From: Gari tellinella
Taxonomy: Eukaryota; Mollusca; Bivalvia; Cardiida; Psammobiidae
NCBI GenBank assembly: GCA_922989275.2
Contig: OV277871.1
Span: 28,406,693-28,470,692, forward strand
DNA: 64,000 nt
Direction: 5' to 3'
Shown here: positions 33,780 through 45,800 of the stretch, piece after piece
Numbering within the stretch: the stretch's first letter is position 1
How the letters are laid out: every line of letters starts with the position of its first letter
Made by a program: the position numbers and the translations under genes
The notes under the pieces: generated by a model
What the model saw: the letters and a program-made list of their open reading frames with translations, nothing else
The model's database searches: none
What the model was told of the DNA's origin: nothing

Positions 33780-34690
33780 ACTTGACCCAGTGTCCTCATT
33801 ATGATCTCAAATGAACCATTTTAAAAGTTAACATAGATTTTGTCAAGATGGCCATGATAAATTATCGGGCTAAAATTGGTGTTCAGTACTGTTCACAAGC
33901 TTTTCTAAGATTTGATCTAGTGACCTAGATACTTGTTGACTCCACATAACCCATACTCGAAGCTGGCGAAGATTTTGTCAATATAGTCATTCTGACCAAG
34001 TTTGGTCAATATTGTATCAAAATTGTGGATGCTAGAAATGTTCACAAGCTTTTTCTAAGATTTGACCTAGTGACCTATTTTTTTAAACCCACATAACCCA
34101 TTATCAAACTTGACCTAGATTTAGTCAAAAAAGTCATGTTGGCCAAGTTTTATAAAGATTGGGTTAAAAAGTGTGGCTACTAGGATGTTTACAAGCTTTT
34201 TGTAAGACATGACCAAGTGACCAACTTTTTGACCCCACATTATAATCCATTGTCCAACTTGATCTAGATTTTATCAAGATGATCATTCTGAGAAAGTATG
34301 CTAAATATTGGGTTAAAATTGTGGTAACTATAGTGTGTTCACAAGATTTTTCTAAGTTTTGACCGAGTGACATACTTTTTGACCCCATATAACCCATTCT
34401 CAAACCTGACCTAGATTTTATCAAGATAAGCATTCAGACTAAGTTTGATAAAGATTGGGTCAAAATTGTGGCTACTAGATTGTTCACAATATTTTCTAAG
34501 ATTTGACCTATTGACATACTTTTGATCCCACATAACTCATTATCGAACTTGATCTAGATTTTGTTAAGGTGGTCATTCTGACCAAGTTTGATCAAGATTG
34601 GGTAAACATTGTGGCAACTAGAGTGTTCACAAGCTTTTTCTAACGTTTGACCTAGTGACCTAATTTTTAACCACATCAAAAGTAGAGAGG
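33780..34690. repeat. Degenerate tandem array, about 145-bp unit
   Basis: Six diverged units repeat 'tttgacctagtgaccta', 'cccacataaccca', 'cttgacctagattt', 'tcattctgaccaagttt' and 'gtgttcacaagctttttcta'. ORFs in this region (34164-34433) are translations of the repeat. Confidence 0.8.
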
Positions 34691-34825
34691 GGCACTGTAC
34701 CTGCGTTAAGCAAGTCCGTCTTAAAATGGAATTGTTAAAAATATGTGTAACGGAATGACGGCGGCAGGGATTTGATTAACATATCCAATCCTAAGAACGA
34801 GTAAACTCGTCATGTACATGTAATT

Positions 34826-36816
34826 ACAACAAGAGTTGTCAGAGAGACAACAAAGCTCGCCATCGGCACATTTAGAAACTTAAAAGCACACTCAAGGTCA
34901 CCGAGTTCAACCTTTTTGCCTGCATGGAAAGGTCTTGTCCATATACACATGAAAATCAAATACATGTATGAAGTTACACCTCAGGGGACATAGGAAATAT
35001 TAGCATTTTTTGAAACCTAAACACAGATTTCGGAACCTTAACCCTGGATCTAAGTTCAAGGTCAAGGTCACAGGGGTCCAAATTTTTCTGTGCATGGAAA
35101 GGTCTTGTCCATATGCACATACACAAACATACCAACTATGAAAGCAACCCTCAAGGAACATAGAAGTTATAGGCATTTTTCGAAACCTAAACATAGATTT
35201 CGAAACCTAAACGCGGGCCCTAAGTTCAAGGTCAATGTCACAGGGGTCCAAATTGTTCTGTGGCCATATACACACACATACCAACTTAAGTTCAAGATCA
35301 AGGTCACAGGGCCCAAATGTTTCTGTGCATAGATAGGTCTTGTCCATATACACACACATACCAACTATGAAAGCAATACCTCAAGGGACATATAAGTTAT
35401 AGGCATTTTTCGAAACCTAAACAAAGATTTCGAAACCTAAACGCAGGCCTTAAGTTCAAGGTCAAGGTCACAGGGGTAAAAAAATTATGTGCATGGAAAT
35501 GTCTTGTCCATATACACACACATACCAACTATGAAAGCAATACCTCAAAGGACATAGAAGTTATAGGCATTTTTCGAAACCTAAACACAGAATTCGGAAC
35601 CTAAACGCGGGCCCTAAGTTCAAGGTCAAGGTCACAGGGGTCCAAATGTTTATATGCATGGAAAGGTCTTGTCCATATACACACACATACCAACTATGAA
35701 AGCAATACCTCAAGGGACATAGAAGTTATAGGCATTTTTCGAAACCTAAACACAGATTTCGAAACCTAAACGCGGGCCCTAAGTTCAAGGTCAAGGTCAC
35801 AGGTGTCCAAATTGTTCTGTGCATGGAAATGTCTTGTCCATATACACACACATACCAACTATGAAAGCAATACCTCAAAGGACATAGAAGTTATAGGCAT
35901 TTTTCGAAACCTAAACACAGAATTCGGAACCTAAACGCGGGCGCTAAGTTCAAGGTCAAGGTCACAGGGGTCCAAATGTTTATATGCATGGAAAGGTCTT
36001 GTCCATATACACACACATACCAACTATGAAAGCAATACCTCAAGGGACATAGAAGTTATAGGCATTTTTCGAAACCTAAACACAGATTTCGAAACCTAAA
36101 CGCGGGCCCTAAGTTCAAGGTCAAGGTCACAGGGGTCCAAATTTTTCTGTGCATGGAAATGTCTTGTCCATATACACACACATACCAACTATGAAAGCAA
36201 TACCTCAAGGGACATAGAAGTTATAGGCATTTTTCGAAACCTAAACACAGATTTCGAAACCTAAACGCGGGCCCTAAGTTCAAGGTCAATGTCACAGGGG
36301 TCCAAATTGTTCTGTGCATGGAAATGTCTTGTCCATATACACACACATACCAACTATGAAAGCAATACCTCAAGGGACATAGAAGTTATAGGCATTTTTC
36401 GAAACCTAAAAACAGATTTCGAAACCTAAACGCGGGCCCTAAGTTCAAGGTCAAGGTCACAGGTGTCCAAATTGTTCTGTGCATGGAAAGGTCTTGTCCA
36501 TATACACACACATACCAACTATGAAAGCAATACCTCAAGGGACATAGAAGTTATAGGCATTTTTCGAAACCTAAACACAGATTTCGAAACCTAAACGCGG
36601 GCCCTAAGTTCAAGGTCAAGGTCACAGGGGTCCAAATTTTTCTGTGCATGGAAAGGTCTTGCCCATATACACACACCTACCAAATATGAAAGCAATACCT
36701 CAAGGGACATAGAAGTTATAGGACATTTTCTTAAAATTGTTTACGCCGTTCACGACGACGACGACTACACCGGGGGTATTGCAATAGCTCGTCATGTACT
36801 TCGTACAGGCGAGCTA
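34826..36816. mobile_element. 165-bp satellite element with terminal hairpin (E5)
   Basis: About ten units of exactly 165 bp (marker tatgaaagcaatacctcaa near 35366, 35530, 35695, 35860, 36025, 36190, 36355, 36520, 36685). Alternating variants (cagaattcgg against cagatttcga; tttatatgc against ttctgtgc) show 330-bp blocks duplicated in the middle. The right flank has gacgacgacgactac and the stem tagctcgtc/aggcgagcta, then aaa. 'ctcgtcatgtac' occurs just left of the element (34807) and in the right hairpin (36788). Each unit contains tcaaggtcaaggtcac. This layout resembles HINE/pearl-type non-autonomous helentrons, which is an inference. Confidence 0.8.
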
Positions 36817-36850
36817 AAAAGTGTACCAGAGAGGATTACACTTGTCCCAT

Positions 36851-36919
36851 GAAAATAGTGTAGACCCTGGTCAGAGGGCTCCTTAAGGAGCCCTCTGATC
36901 ATGGTCTATACTAATTTTC
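36851..36919. repeat. HP1 hairpin (agggctcc core)
   Basis: A palindrome gaaaatagtgtagaccctgg ... with core agggctccttaaggagccct. It shares the gtagaccctg arm with the near-perfect copy at 52675-52741. Confidence 0.85.
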
Positions 36920-37568
36920 ATTTTGAAATATGTTATTAAAATAAACCCTAAAAAAAATCAAAAATGGACTAGACTGATTTTGAAATTTAAATTGTCCATG
37001 AAAAGTTTCAGGGGTCAATGAGTTTAAACATGAGTTGAAGACAAGCACATCAAGAACCCAATGGACAGATCCAGTTTGAATAAAGTCCATTATTGGCGAT
37101 TTAGGGTTGACTTATGAATTGTGTTGTACAACCCATCGACACAAGACGGGACATTTAGAGCCGATGTTTGTACAGTTTCACTCAATGAAAATCAGAGCAG
37201 ATCCCGGTCAGAGGACTCCTTATGATCCCTCTTATCTGGGTCTACAGTGCTTGCATATGGCAAGTGTACTCTATTTATACAGGTACATTGTATCTCAAGA
37301 TTGAGTATTAACTTGTCAGTCGTCACTAGAGTTGAATGTGTTAAGATAGGTGGTTGTGCAAGCTACAATTTAAAACTCGCATTATACGGCCACTAATATA
37401 TTCGAATAACTTAGTGTGTGTAAAGGCAAGTGGTTGCTTTTATTAAGGTTAAAGTAAAACAGAAAGCTCCTGTAAGACATTTCTGCTTTACTTTTTCATC
37501 TTGCTTTAGACACCCATCTCAGTATTTTTGACATTCAGTTAGCCTCCATTTTAGTTGTCGTTATAGCC
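36920..37568. other. Unannotated stretch between genes
   Basis: It contains degenerate HP1 (37198-37255) and HP2 (37425-37510) hairpin remnants and otherwise nothing recognised. Confidence 0.5.
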
Positions 37569-37719
37569 TGGGTCCATGCTTATAAAGCGTTCGAATTGAG
37601 TCCGTAATCGTTCTCAAGCATTTGATTGGTCAGATTTGAGCCTAGGCTAAAATCTGACCAATCAAATGATTAAGAATGACCTCAGACTCACCTCAAACGC
37701 CTTATAAGCGCTTGGCCTA
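37569..37719. mobile_element. Palindromic MITE with ATTGGTCA arms, copy 2
   Basis: Arms 'ttctcaagcatttgattggt' and 'accaatcaaatgattaagaa' with loop-side gagcctaggctaaa; outer 'cttataaagcg' against 'cttataagcg'. Same family as 4207-4372. Confidence 0.85.
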
Positions 37720-38129
37720 CCTTGAACAGCAACCGTTCGTCATGATGGAGGACACCTTTTCCTATACGTTTGTTCCTCATTTATGAAAGGGGTTTAATCA
37801 TTTATTTATTTTTTAAAAAAAGTATGAAATACCATGTAAAGAATCTTATATATCATAATTTATACTATTAAAGAACGTCATTCTGCCGATCTTAGCCCCA
37901 ACCCCTACCCGGGAAATAGAACTAGATATCTATTTTCCTTTATGCAATGATATTTTAATATGAGTTCGGCGATGTTAAACGAACGAAACATTTTACCAAA
38001 CCAAACATGTGAGGAAAACCAAAAACATAAAACCCCATAGCAACTCAAAAAGTTTATAGACAGTAAAATAACAAGACTGCGTTCAATATACGCTTATGCC
38101 CCGGTGGCATCCTTGACAATATATTCTGC

Positions 38130-38692
38130 ATCGTTTCTAAGTCCAAATAAGTCAAGGTCAAACTGAGCTTGGGTATTACTGGTGGGTTGGTAATGGTCCA
38201 AGGCAATAACTGTATAAGTATAGAAGCATTGTAGTGAGTAGTGTTGATGCTAGACGAAACGGTAAAATCTAGTTAACCAAGAAATAGCCCATTCAAAATA
38301 TTCTAAGTCCAAATTAGGTCAAGGTCAAGGTCAAGGTCAAAATCACGGTTCGGTGATTTTGGTGGATAGGGAATGGTCCAAGGCAACAACTGTATAAGTA
38401 TCCAAGCATTGGAGTAAGCGGTGTTGATGCTAGACGAAACGGTAAAATCTAGTTAACCAAGAAATAGCCCATTCAAAATATTCTAAGTCCAAATTAGGTC
38501 AAGGTCAAAATCAAGGTTGGGTATTATTGGTGGCTAGGGAATGGTCAAAAGGCAACAACTGTATAAGTATCCAAGCATTTGAATAAGCGGTGTTGATGCA
38601 AGACGAAACGGTAAAATCTACTTAACCTGGTAACGGACGGACAGGACGATTACTATATGCTCCCGCATCTGTCGATGCCGGGGGCATAAAAA
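38130..38692. repeat. Tandem element ending in a stem-loop (E3)
   Basis: Three units of about 180 bp share 'ggcaacaactgtataagtat', 'gtgttgatgctagacgaaac' and 'ggtaaaatctagttaaccaa'. One unit contains four consecutive aggtca half-sites (38318-38341). The end is cggacggacaggacg, then the stem-loop tatgctcccg...ccgggggcata, then aaa. Confidence 0.8.
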
Positions 38693-39104
38693 ATAATCAG
38701 AAAGTCAAATTATGCAACAAACTAGCACTTGAACAATGTATAGCACAAACAAACGAAGGCAAACAAACGAAACAGGACAACAAAATTGCATCACTTTAGT
38801 TCTGCTTCATTTAAATAATGACTGCTGAATCCAAGTTTAACTGCAGCAAAACCTCTCTATTAAGACTTCTCTTTTATATCAAGAATTTGGTGTACAGGCG
38901 GTCGTTTTAAGCAAGATGAACATAAAACAGGAGCTTTCTGTTTAACTTCACCTTGCTTTAAGCGGTCATGAGTCTTATATAGCCGTTGTTTAGTGGTCGT
39001 AACAGAGAGGTTTTACTATATAAGCTGAAAATTTAGCTACTACAATAAAACGTCACTATTACGACCACTAAAAAAGGCTAATTGGTTGTATAAAAGACAA
39101 ATTA

Positions 39105-39261
39105 CAGCTTAAAGCAAGGTGATAGTAAAACAGAGAGCTCCAAAAGGAGCCTTCTGTTTTACTGTCACCTTGCTTTAAACAGTCAATGTGACAGTAAAAC
39201 AGAGAGCTCCAAAAGGAGCTTTCTGTTTTACTGTCACCTTGCTTTAAACAGTCACCTGTCA
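39105..39261. repeat. Tandemly doubled HP2 hairpin
   Basis: Two hairpins in tandem, each agtaaaacagagagctccaa / aaggagc...tctgttttact followed by caccttgctttaaacagtca. A minus-strand ORF through it is an artefact. The doubling looks recent, since the two are nearly identical. Confidence 0.9.
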
Positions 39262-39568
39262 TACAGACCAAATAATTTACACAATTTTGTGGACGTAATA
39301 GGTTTTACTGTATTTCCTTAGTAAAGTATATGACAGGTATATAATGCGTAATATCTCGCAATAGTGTAGCAAACAATCTTTTGTATGGTTGTATTATATA
39401 TATGTAGCCTTAGTACATGTCTCTATAAGTATGTACTAACGTAAGTTGGAATATCACTGTTTGATTGTAATGTATTTTTTTGTAACTTGTAACAATGTCG
39501 TACTTTAAGCAATACAGTATGTATTATGGGCCAGTGGCCTAAGTTTTTTTTTCAAAACTGTCTTAGTC

Positions 39569-39846
39569 TCAGTAGTCGTACATTGAAGGGTCCACTACGT
39601 CAGCATAGTAATCCTGGTCATTGGCCTGACAGAATGCACGTGCGTTACACTTGTGTCGTGCACACTCCTCCAGCTCGCCTGCCATGTTGACCACAATCAG
39701 TGTATCGTACAGAATGGCCTGGTTGGGGATGAGGTTGAATTTCCTGGCCACATAGTCCGCACTCTGACCCGTACTGTCCCACACAAACTCGTTGTTGATG
39801 TACACGATAGGAGACAGGAACGAGCTCCATTTGTGGTAGTGATGGT
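39569..39846 (-). CDS. Gene A exon 5: lectin domain 2, C-half, and stop
   Basis: It follows the acceptor atttcag (plus 39847-39853). It encodes HHYHKWSSFL, INNEFVWDSTGQ, FNLIPNQAILYD and ELEECARHKCNARAFCQAN, then the acidic tail and TGA. The last three cysteines fit the end of a lectin domain, but the sequence is divergent from domain 1. No AATAAA is obvious just downstream. Confidence 0.88.
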
Positions 39847-42800
39847 CTGAAATGTTTAAGCTTTGTTATCATTTATCAAACATACAGTGGGGAAAACATT
39901 ATTCTTTCCCAATAAACGCGTTTACGCTAAAACTATTATTTTCACTGCAAACAGTTTGGAGCCAGATCAGACGCCGGGTAACCCGGCGTCTGATCAGGCT
40001 CCAAACTGTTTGCCACCAAGATAAAGATGAATTATCAGAATTGTCAAAAAGTGTACTTTTCCAGGTTTTAGTGTTTTGCGTTTGCGTACGTTTGCGTTTA
40101 AACGGGAAAGAATAACAGATTCTCCACTGTACATGTTAACCCATTACCCCATAAATACGCCTTTCTAAGTCTTTAATTTATTTCTCAACATCTACGTGTC
40201 TAGTTTATATACTTTATACAGTTATGCATACCGTATGTATGATACGAAATATATTTTATATATTCTAACAGATGGTAGCTTAAAGCAGGCTGAAAATAAA
40301 GCAGAATGCGCCTAAAGGCGCATTCTGCTTTACGTTCAACATGCTTTTAGTGGTCACCTATTTTCAAAACTACCATCCGACTACAAACTGTATAGCCTAT
40401 TGGGTATTGGATTAAACACTTAACAATGGCATTAATTTTAACATTAAACAGAGTTACTGACAAAATACTCCCTTGTGGAATACACATTTCCTGGTTTTGC
40501 ATATCGGAAAGAGTAGTTCCAACTTGGACTTGAAAGTTCCTATTATTTACAAAGTTTTCAGTAAAAATAGGAGTCGACCTTAAAGACCATTTTCATGGAG
40601 GTCTTTCATAATACCATATTACCATGTTAAATCATGAGCTTTCTCAAGATCAAAAAAGACAACAACTTTATGCTTGTTCTTGGTGAAAGCCTCGCGAATG
40701 AGTGTTTTTTTAACCTAACTAGATGTTTAATACCTGGTACGGAGTAAAATCCACAACTCTAATCAAGTTAATAATCTAAGTATTCCACTTTGGTGAAAAA
40801 TGACCAAGAAGAGGGTGTTTTTTTTCTTCATGTGAGCGGTTAAGGGGTATTTTTGTTTTAGCTGATAGTCGATCAAGATTAAGATAAAACCTTACCTGCA
40901 ATATATTTGCCAAGTGCTTTCTCGTCGCTCTCTGCTGTCACTACAGCCAGATGACCACCATGGTGGGTACAGAATAGGTTGGCCGCAAACATGCCCGACA
41001 CCCGCCCGAGTAGCAGACAACGTCCGCTTATCAGAGAGAAGGCGTGTGGGCAACTCTCAGCTGAAGAAAGAACAACGTACAAGTGTGAATCTTAGAACTG
41101 AAGTTTAGTTCTTTTTTATGTTTAAGAGACTGAAAATCAAATAGTGGGTCTCCAGATAAGAAAGAAATTACTCAGACACAGGCAAAATGTTGGCATTATC
41201 GTGCATTTGACATTTAACAAATACGATTGATATAAAAACATTCAAGAACAAGACCACCGCAAGCGGAAACATAATACACCCGTGACATCAGACCAGAACC
41301 AAAATCACTAAGTGTCTTTCCGGTATGATGAGAAAGCTAAGTATGAAATTAGGTTTCAATAAGGCAGAATTAGATTTATCATCCGGAAATCAGCTTGAGC
41401 TTTTAATTTCTAAGTACCGTAATACTATGTAAAGTGGAATAACTGCAGTAAAATCATCAGACCATAACCCAAATCGGTAGGTGACTTACATGTATGTTGA
41501 GAAAGCTAACTATGATTTTTTTCATGAAACTAAGGGCTGCCATTTCTCCGGATTTTTCCTAAATCTCCGGATTTTTTCTAGTACATGGTAGCTTAAAGCA
41601 GGCTGAAAGTAAAGCTGAATGCGCCTTGATATATATATAATGCGCCTTAAGGCGCATTCTGCTTTACTTCCAGCCTGCTTTAAGCAGCTACGTGTCAACA
41701 AAACTAGAAACAGGCTATGGGTAAAGGTACGATTTGTAAAATCGCACTTGAAAAATGCAAATTTGGAAATCTTATGAATTTTCATTTCAACTTATGGCAG
41801 CCCTGTAAAACAAGAATATCGTTCCCAACGATGGATGCTCCACACAAAGAAAAACCTCAAGGTATAGCATGTTTAGTAGGTAAACACAGTATCACGTTTC
41901 AACAACTTGTGATATAACTTTCAGGAGATATGCTTCAGATGATGATGATGAGTTGGGTTTTACGGCACTGCGACACAAAATAGGTCATATAGCGCCGATG
42001 AGTAATGATGGATGATAAGATGAGATGATGATGATTTCAGGAAGATGATTTTGGCTAATCTCATTTGTTGCTTAGCAGCACATGGGATCAAAACCACCGA
42101 CCTGCCTTCCTTTTCGTTCTTGGCAGAGGGAATAATCTCTGCCTAATAAACAGAAAAGATTCCCTTTGACAATTAAGCCCAAGAACTGCGGCACAGTAGG
42201 AAGGTCTCTTGGGGATATGCTTCAGACAAAAATATATATATATATATATATTTTTTTTTATGAAAAAAGGGAGGCAATTCAATATTTGGAGATGACAGAG
42301 TTATAATTATTGTGTACTACACTTCTTCTTGTCATCCTCTAACACAGTATCAGGTATCATCAAGTTACAGTGTGGAAGAATTTTTTTTTTTTTAATTTTT
42401 ATGTAGAAAAAGGGAGATAATTCAATATTGGGAGATGGCAGAGTTAGTTTAAAGATACATGTATTTTATTTCCATATACATAAGGAAATGGGGTCGGGTC
42501 ACAAGTTCTCACAACATTAGATTCGACCCTTCCCCTAGCAGAGTTATGGTTCTTGAGTACAGCACTCCCTCTATCATCATGTATCACTGTATCAAGTTTA
42601 ATCAACTTACAATGAAATGCTCAGGAGATACGCTCCAGACAAAATTAGATTTTTTAAATAGAAAAGGGGAGTTAATTAAATATTGGGAGATGACAGAGTC
42701 ATGGTTCTTGTGTACTGCACCTCCTTATGTCACCATCTATCACTGTATCAAGTTCAATTAACTTAAGGTGTAGCAGTCAAGAGATATATTCCGGACAAAA

Positions 42801-45800
42801 TTGTTTTGCATTTTTAGAAAAAGGGAGATAATTCAATATTGGGAGATGACAGAGTTACCGTTCTTATGTACTGCACTTCCTTTAGTCATCCTCTATCATT
42901 GTAACAAGTTTCATCAACATACGGTGTAACAGTCCAGAGATATGCTCCGGACAAAATTGATTTTTTAAAGAGAAAAAGGGAGATGATTCAAAATTGGGAG
43001 ATGAGATCGTTACGGTTCTTGTGTACTGCACCTCCTACTATCATTCTCTATCACTGTAGCAAGTTTCTTCAAGTTACGGTGTACCGTTAAGGAGATATGA
43101 TCCGGACAAAAAAGCGTGACGGACGGACGGACGTCCTTCCATTTGGGCACTTGTTGGGTTTTTCTTTTGTTTAAAAGTACCCAATAGCAACAAAAAAACC
43201 AACAATAACAATAGGGCAATATACGCAACAAAGGATCTTTTGTGCGTGTGGACGGACGGACGGAAACACGGACGGACGGGCGGACAAAGCCGCGACTATA
43301 TGCCCCCCCCCCCCCCCCCCCTAAAGGGGAGCATAAAAAAATCACTGATTCTTTAATGTTCCCATCGCTTTTTTCTTCTCCGGCCTAAGGCTTAGTATAT
43401 CGTTGGTTTAAACGTCGGTACCCATAATTCAAATAGGTTAAAATTTTAAAATAGACCCCAGATAACAATGCCTCTGTAATCGATGCAATAAAAGCGTCGG
43501 CACAATATCAGTACACATCTTGTTTTGACTTCTCCGTACGGGTTCGATCCCGGCCGAAATAATCATATCCCACCCCTTGAAATGCAGTTTTATCACATAT
43601 CATTTTACCAAACTAATTTATACTTTATACGTGTTTGTATAGGCACTTAGCATCCATTTACAAAACAAAACACCAACGTTTTTATGCCAATTTGGTTTTC
43701 AGTCTCTTTAAAACAGTAAGAATATTTTTTAATATGTATAACCTTCAACTGTTTTGCAGTAGTAAAATAGTCCGCGTTTTTTCTTTCTCTATTACATGTT
43801 AACACTATTACAAGCTCTATATGGTGTACAACATGTATCTTCATGCATTACTTACTAACCTAGATATGTGCGCTCCACTTCATCTGTTACCATGAAAAAG
43901 TAAAAGCAACATATTGGTACATTGTATTATCATCTGAAGCTTCGATGATTTAATGGGTTAAACACTGAAGACGAATTAGTCTATTTGCAAGTACAGTCGA
44001 AACTCGATATTTCGAACTAGCGTTAGTTCGAACATATCCATATTTCAATGTTAAAACGTGGCTTAGCCACGTTTTAACTTTGAAATACGGATATGTTCGA
44101 CTTAGCGAGATCGAATTATCGAAGTTAAACTTATGTACTACTGGTAAGTTTGATTTAAGCGAGTTCGAGGTATCGAGTTTCGACTGTAATATTTTACGTG
44201 ATAATCAATTTATGAAATAGTCATGCAAACACTCGTGGCCTTTTATTTCAGATGCATAAACCGTTCTAATATGGCTTGTTGCCACTTTTTGTTTTTAATG
44301 ATTTGACACGTTTTGGGACGGCAAAGCATTTAAAGGTTTTGTTTTGTCGGTTTGTTAACGTTCGTTCCTGCCATCTCAATCTAAGGAACATTATAAGGCT
44401 TTACTTTATGCCTGTTTTAAGCTACCATCTGCTAGAATATAGCAATTATTCTTTATTGTGCATATTCATGACTGTTTAAATTTTAAAAATAGAACTATAG
44501 GGAATGAATAAATTGAATTCGTAAAATATCCTTTTTTATGATAATGAGTTACACTGTACCTGGCTTTTCATCTAGATACTCGTGACCATTCTCTTCACAC
44601 AGCAGTATATTGACGCCAGAACAGGATGAGTACCGCCATTTCCCTGTGAACAAATCAAACGTGGTACAGCTGTCTCCCTGCTCCACCTTCGCAGTACTTT
44701 CATCGAAGCCTTGGTATGACACAGGGGCGCCCGACACTTTCCAAACTCGTTGGTTCCCGTTGCCAGTAATGCGATCACCCCATATAATGTTGCCATCCCA
44801 GCCGCCTTCGTACACGGGCAACCAACTTCTGTCGAAAGTGCCATTACGATATAGGTGGCGCATTGCTGTAATTAAGGCAATATAATTATAGTGTACTTTC
44901 TATAAGCATTTGAAGGAATTTGGTTTGTTTCTATTCAACAGAAAGAAAGATTTGGCTGTAGATCTACATGTATTTTGAACGAACTAAAACTGGAAACATT
45001 TTTGTAAAAACAGAGGTCTCCTGCTGTATATACTTAACCATAAATGTAAATGCATGTATTAAATAACAATGTGAAGTTAACTGGCCCTAGCTGCAGTCCA
45101 CAAACTACCTAACGTAAAACTTGGCCTATGCCACAGAGGTAAAGGCCATCAAACTACAAAGCAACATGTTGAGCTCTTTTAGGCAGATACAGTGGAGACA
45201 ACGTTATTCTTTCCCAATGAACGCGTTTACGCTAAAACTATTATTTCCAATGCCAACAGTTTGGAGCCAGATCAGACAGCTGGTACCCCGGCGTTTGGTC
45301 AGGCAACAAACTGTTTGCCATTCGGATATAAATAAATAGTCAGAATTGTCGAATTTTTCTCCATTCATTACAGAGCGTTTTAAAAACGGGAAAGAATAAC
45401 GTGTTCTCCACTATAAGTACATGAACTTATAACGCGTGCATGGCCCTAGCTCTGGTGTTTAGTCCACAACCTGTACCTAAACGTCAATCTTTTGGTTTGC
45501 CAGATTGGAGCAGAATGCTCAAATCTGACTAGCTTAAACCATTTGTGCCTAGCGTCCCATAGATGAACATAGGCAAACAGTGAAGACTCTGGTCAGAGGC
45601 CGCATAATGCGGTGTCTGACCAGAGTCTACACTGTTTGCTGTCATGATTTTTGACCAGGCACCCCTTACATGATACGTTGACTAATCAAATATGCATGTA
45701 CAAATGTATAAGCATGGAAGAAACTTAAAGAGTATGCATGTAGCCGGTTGGATACGTACAGCTGGTGAAGTTGGCCAGTTTTGCTGCCTTTGTGTCCGAG

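Noticed and set aside
34826..36816. Regular direct repeats suggesting a CRISPR-like array
   Set aside because: The entire 165-bp unit is conserved with no variable spacers, and the DNA is clearly animal. It is a satellite-type array.
39068..39271. Minus-strand ORF with a duplicated peptide
   Set aside because: It is the translation of the tandem HP2 hairpins.
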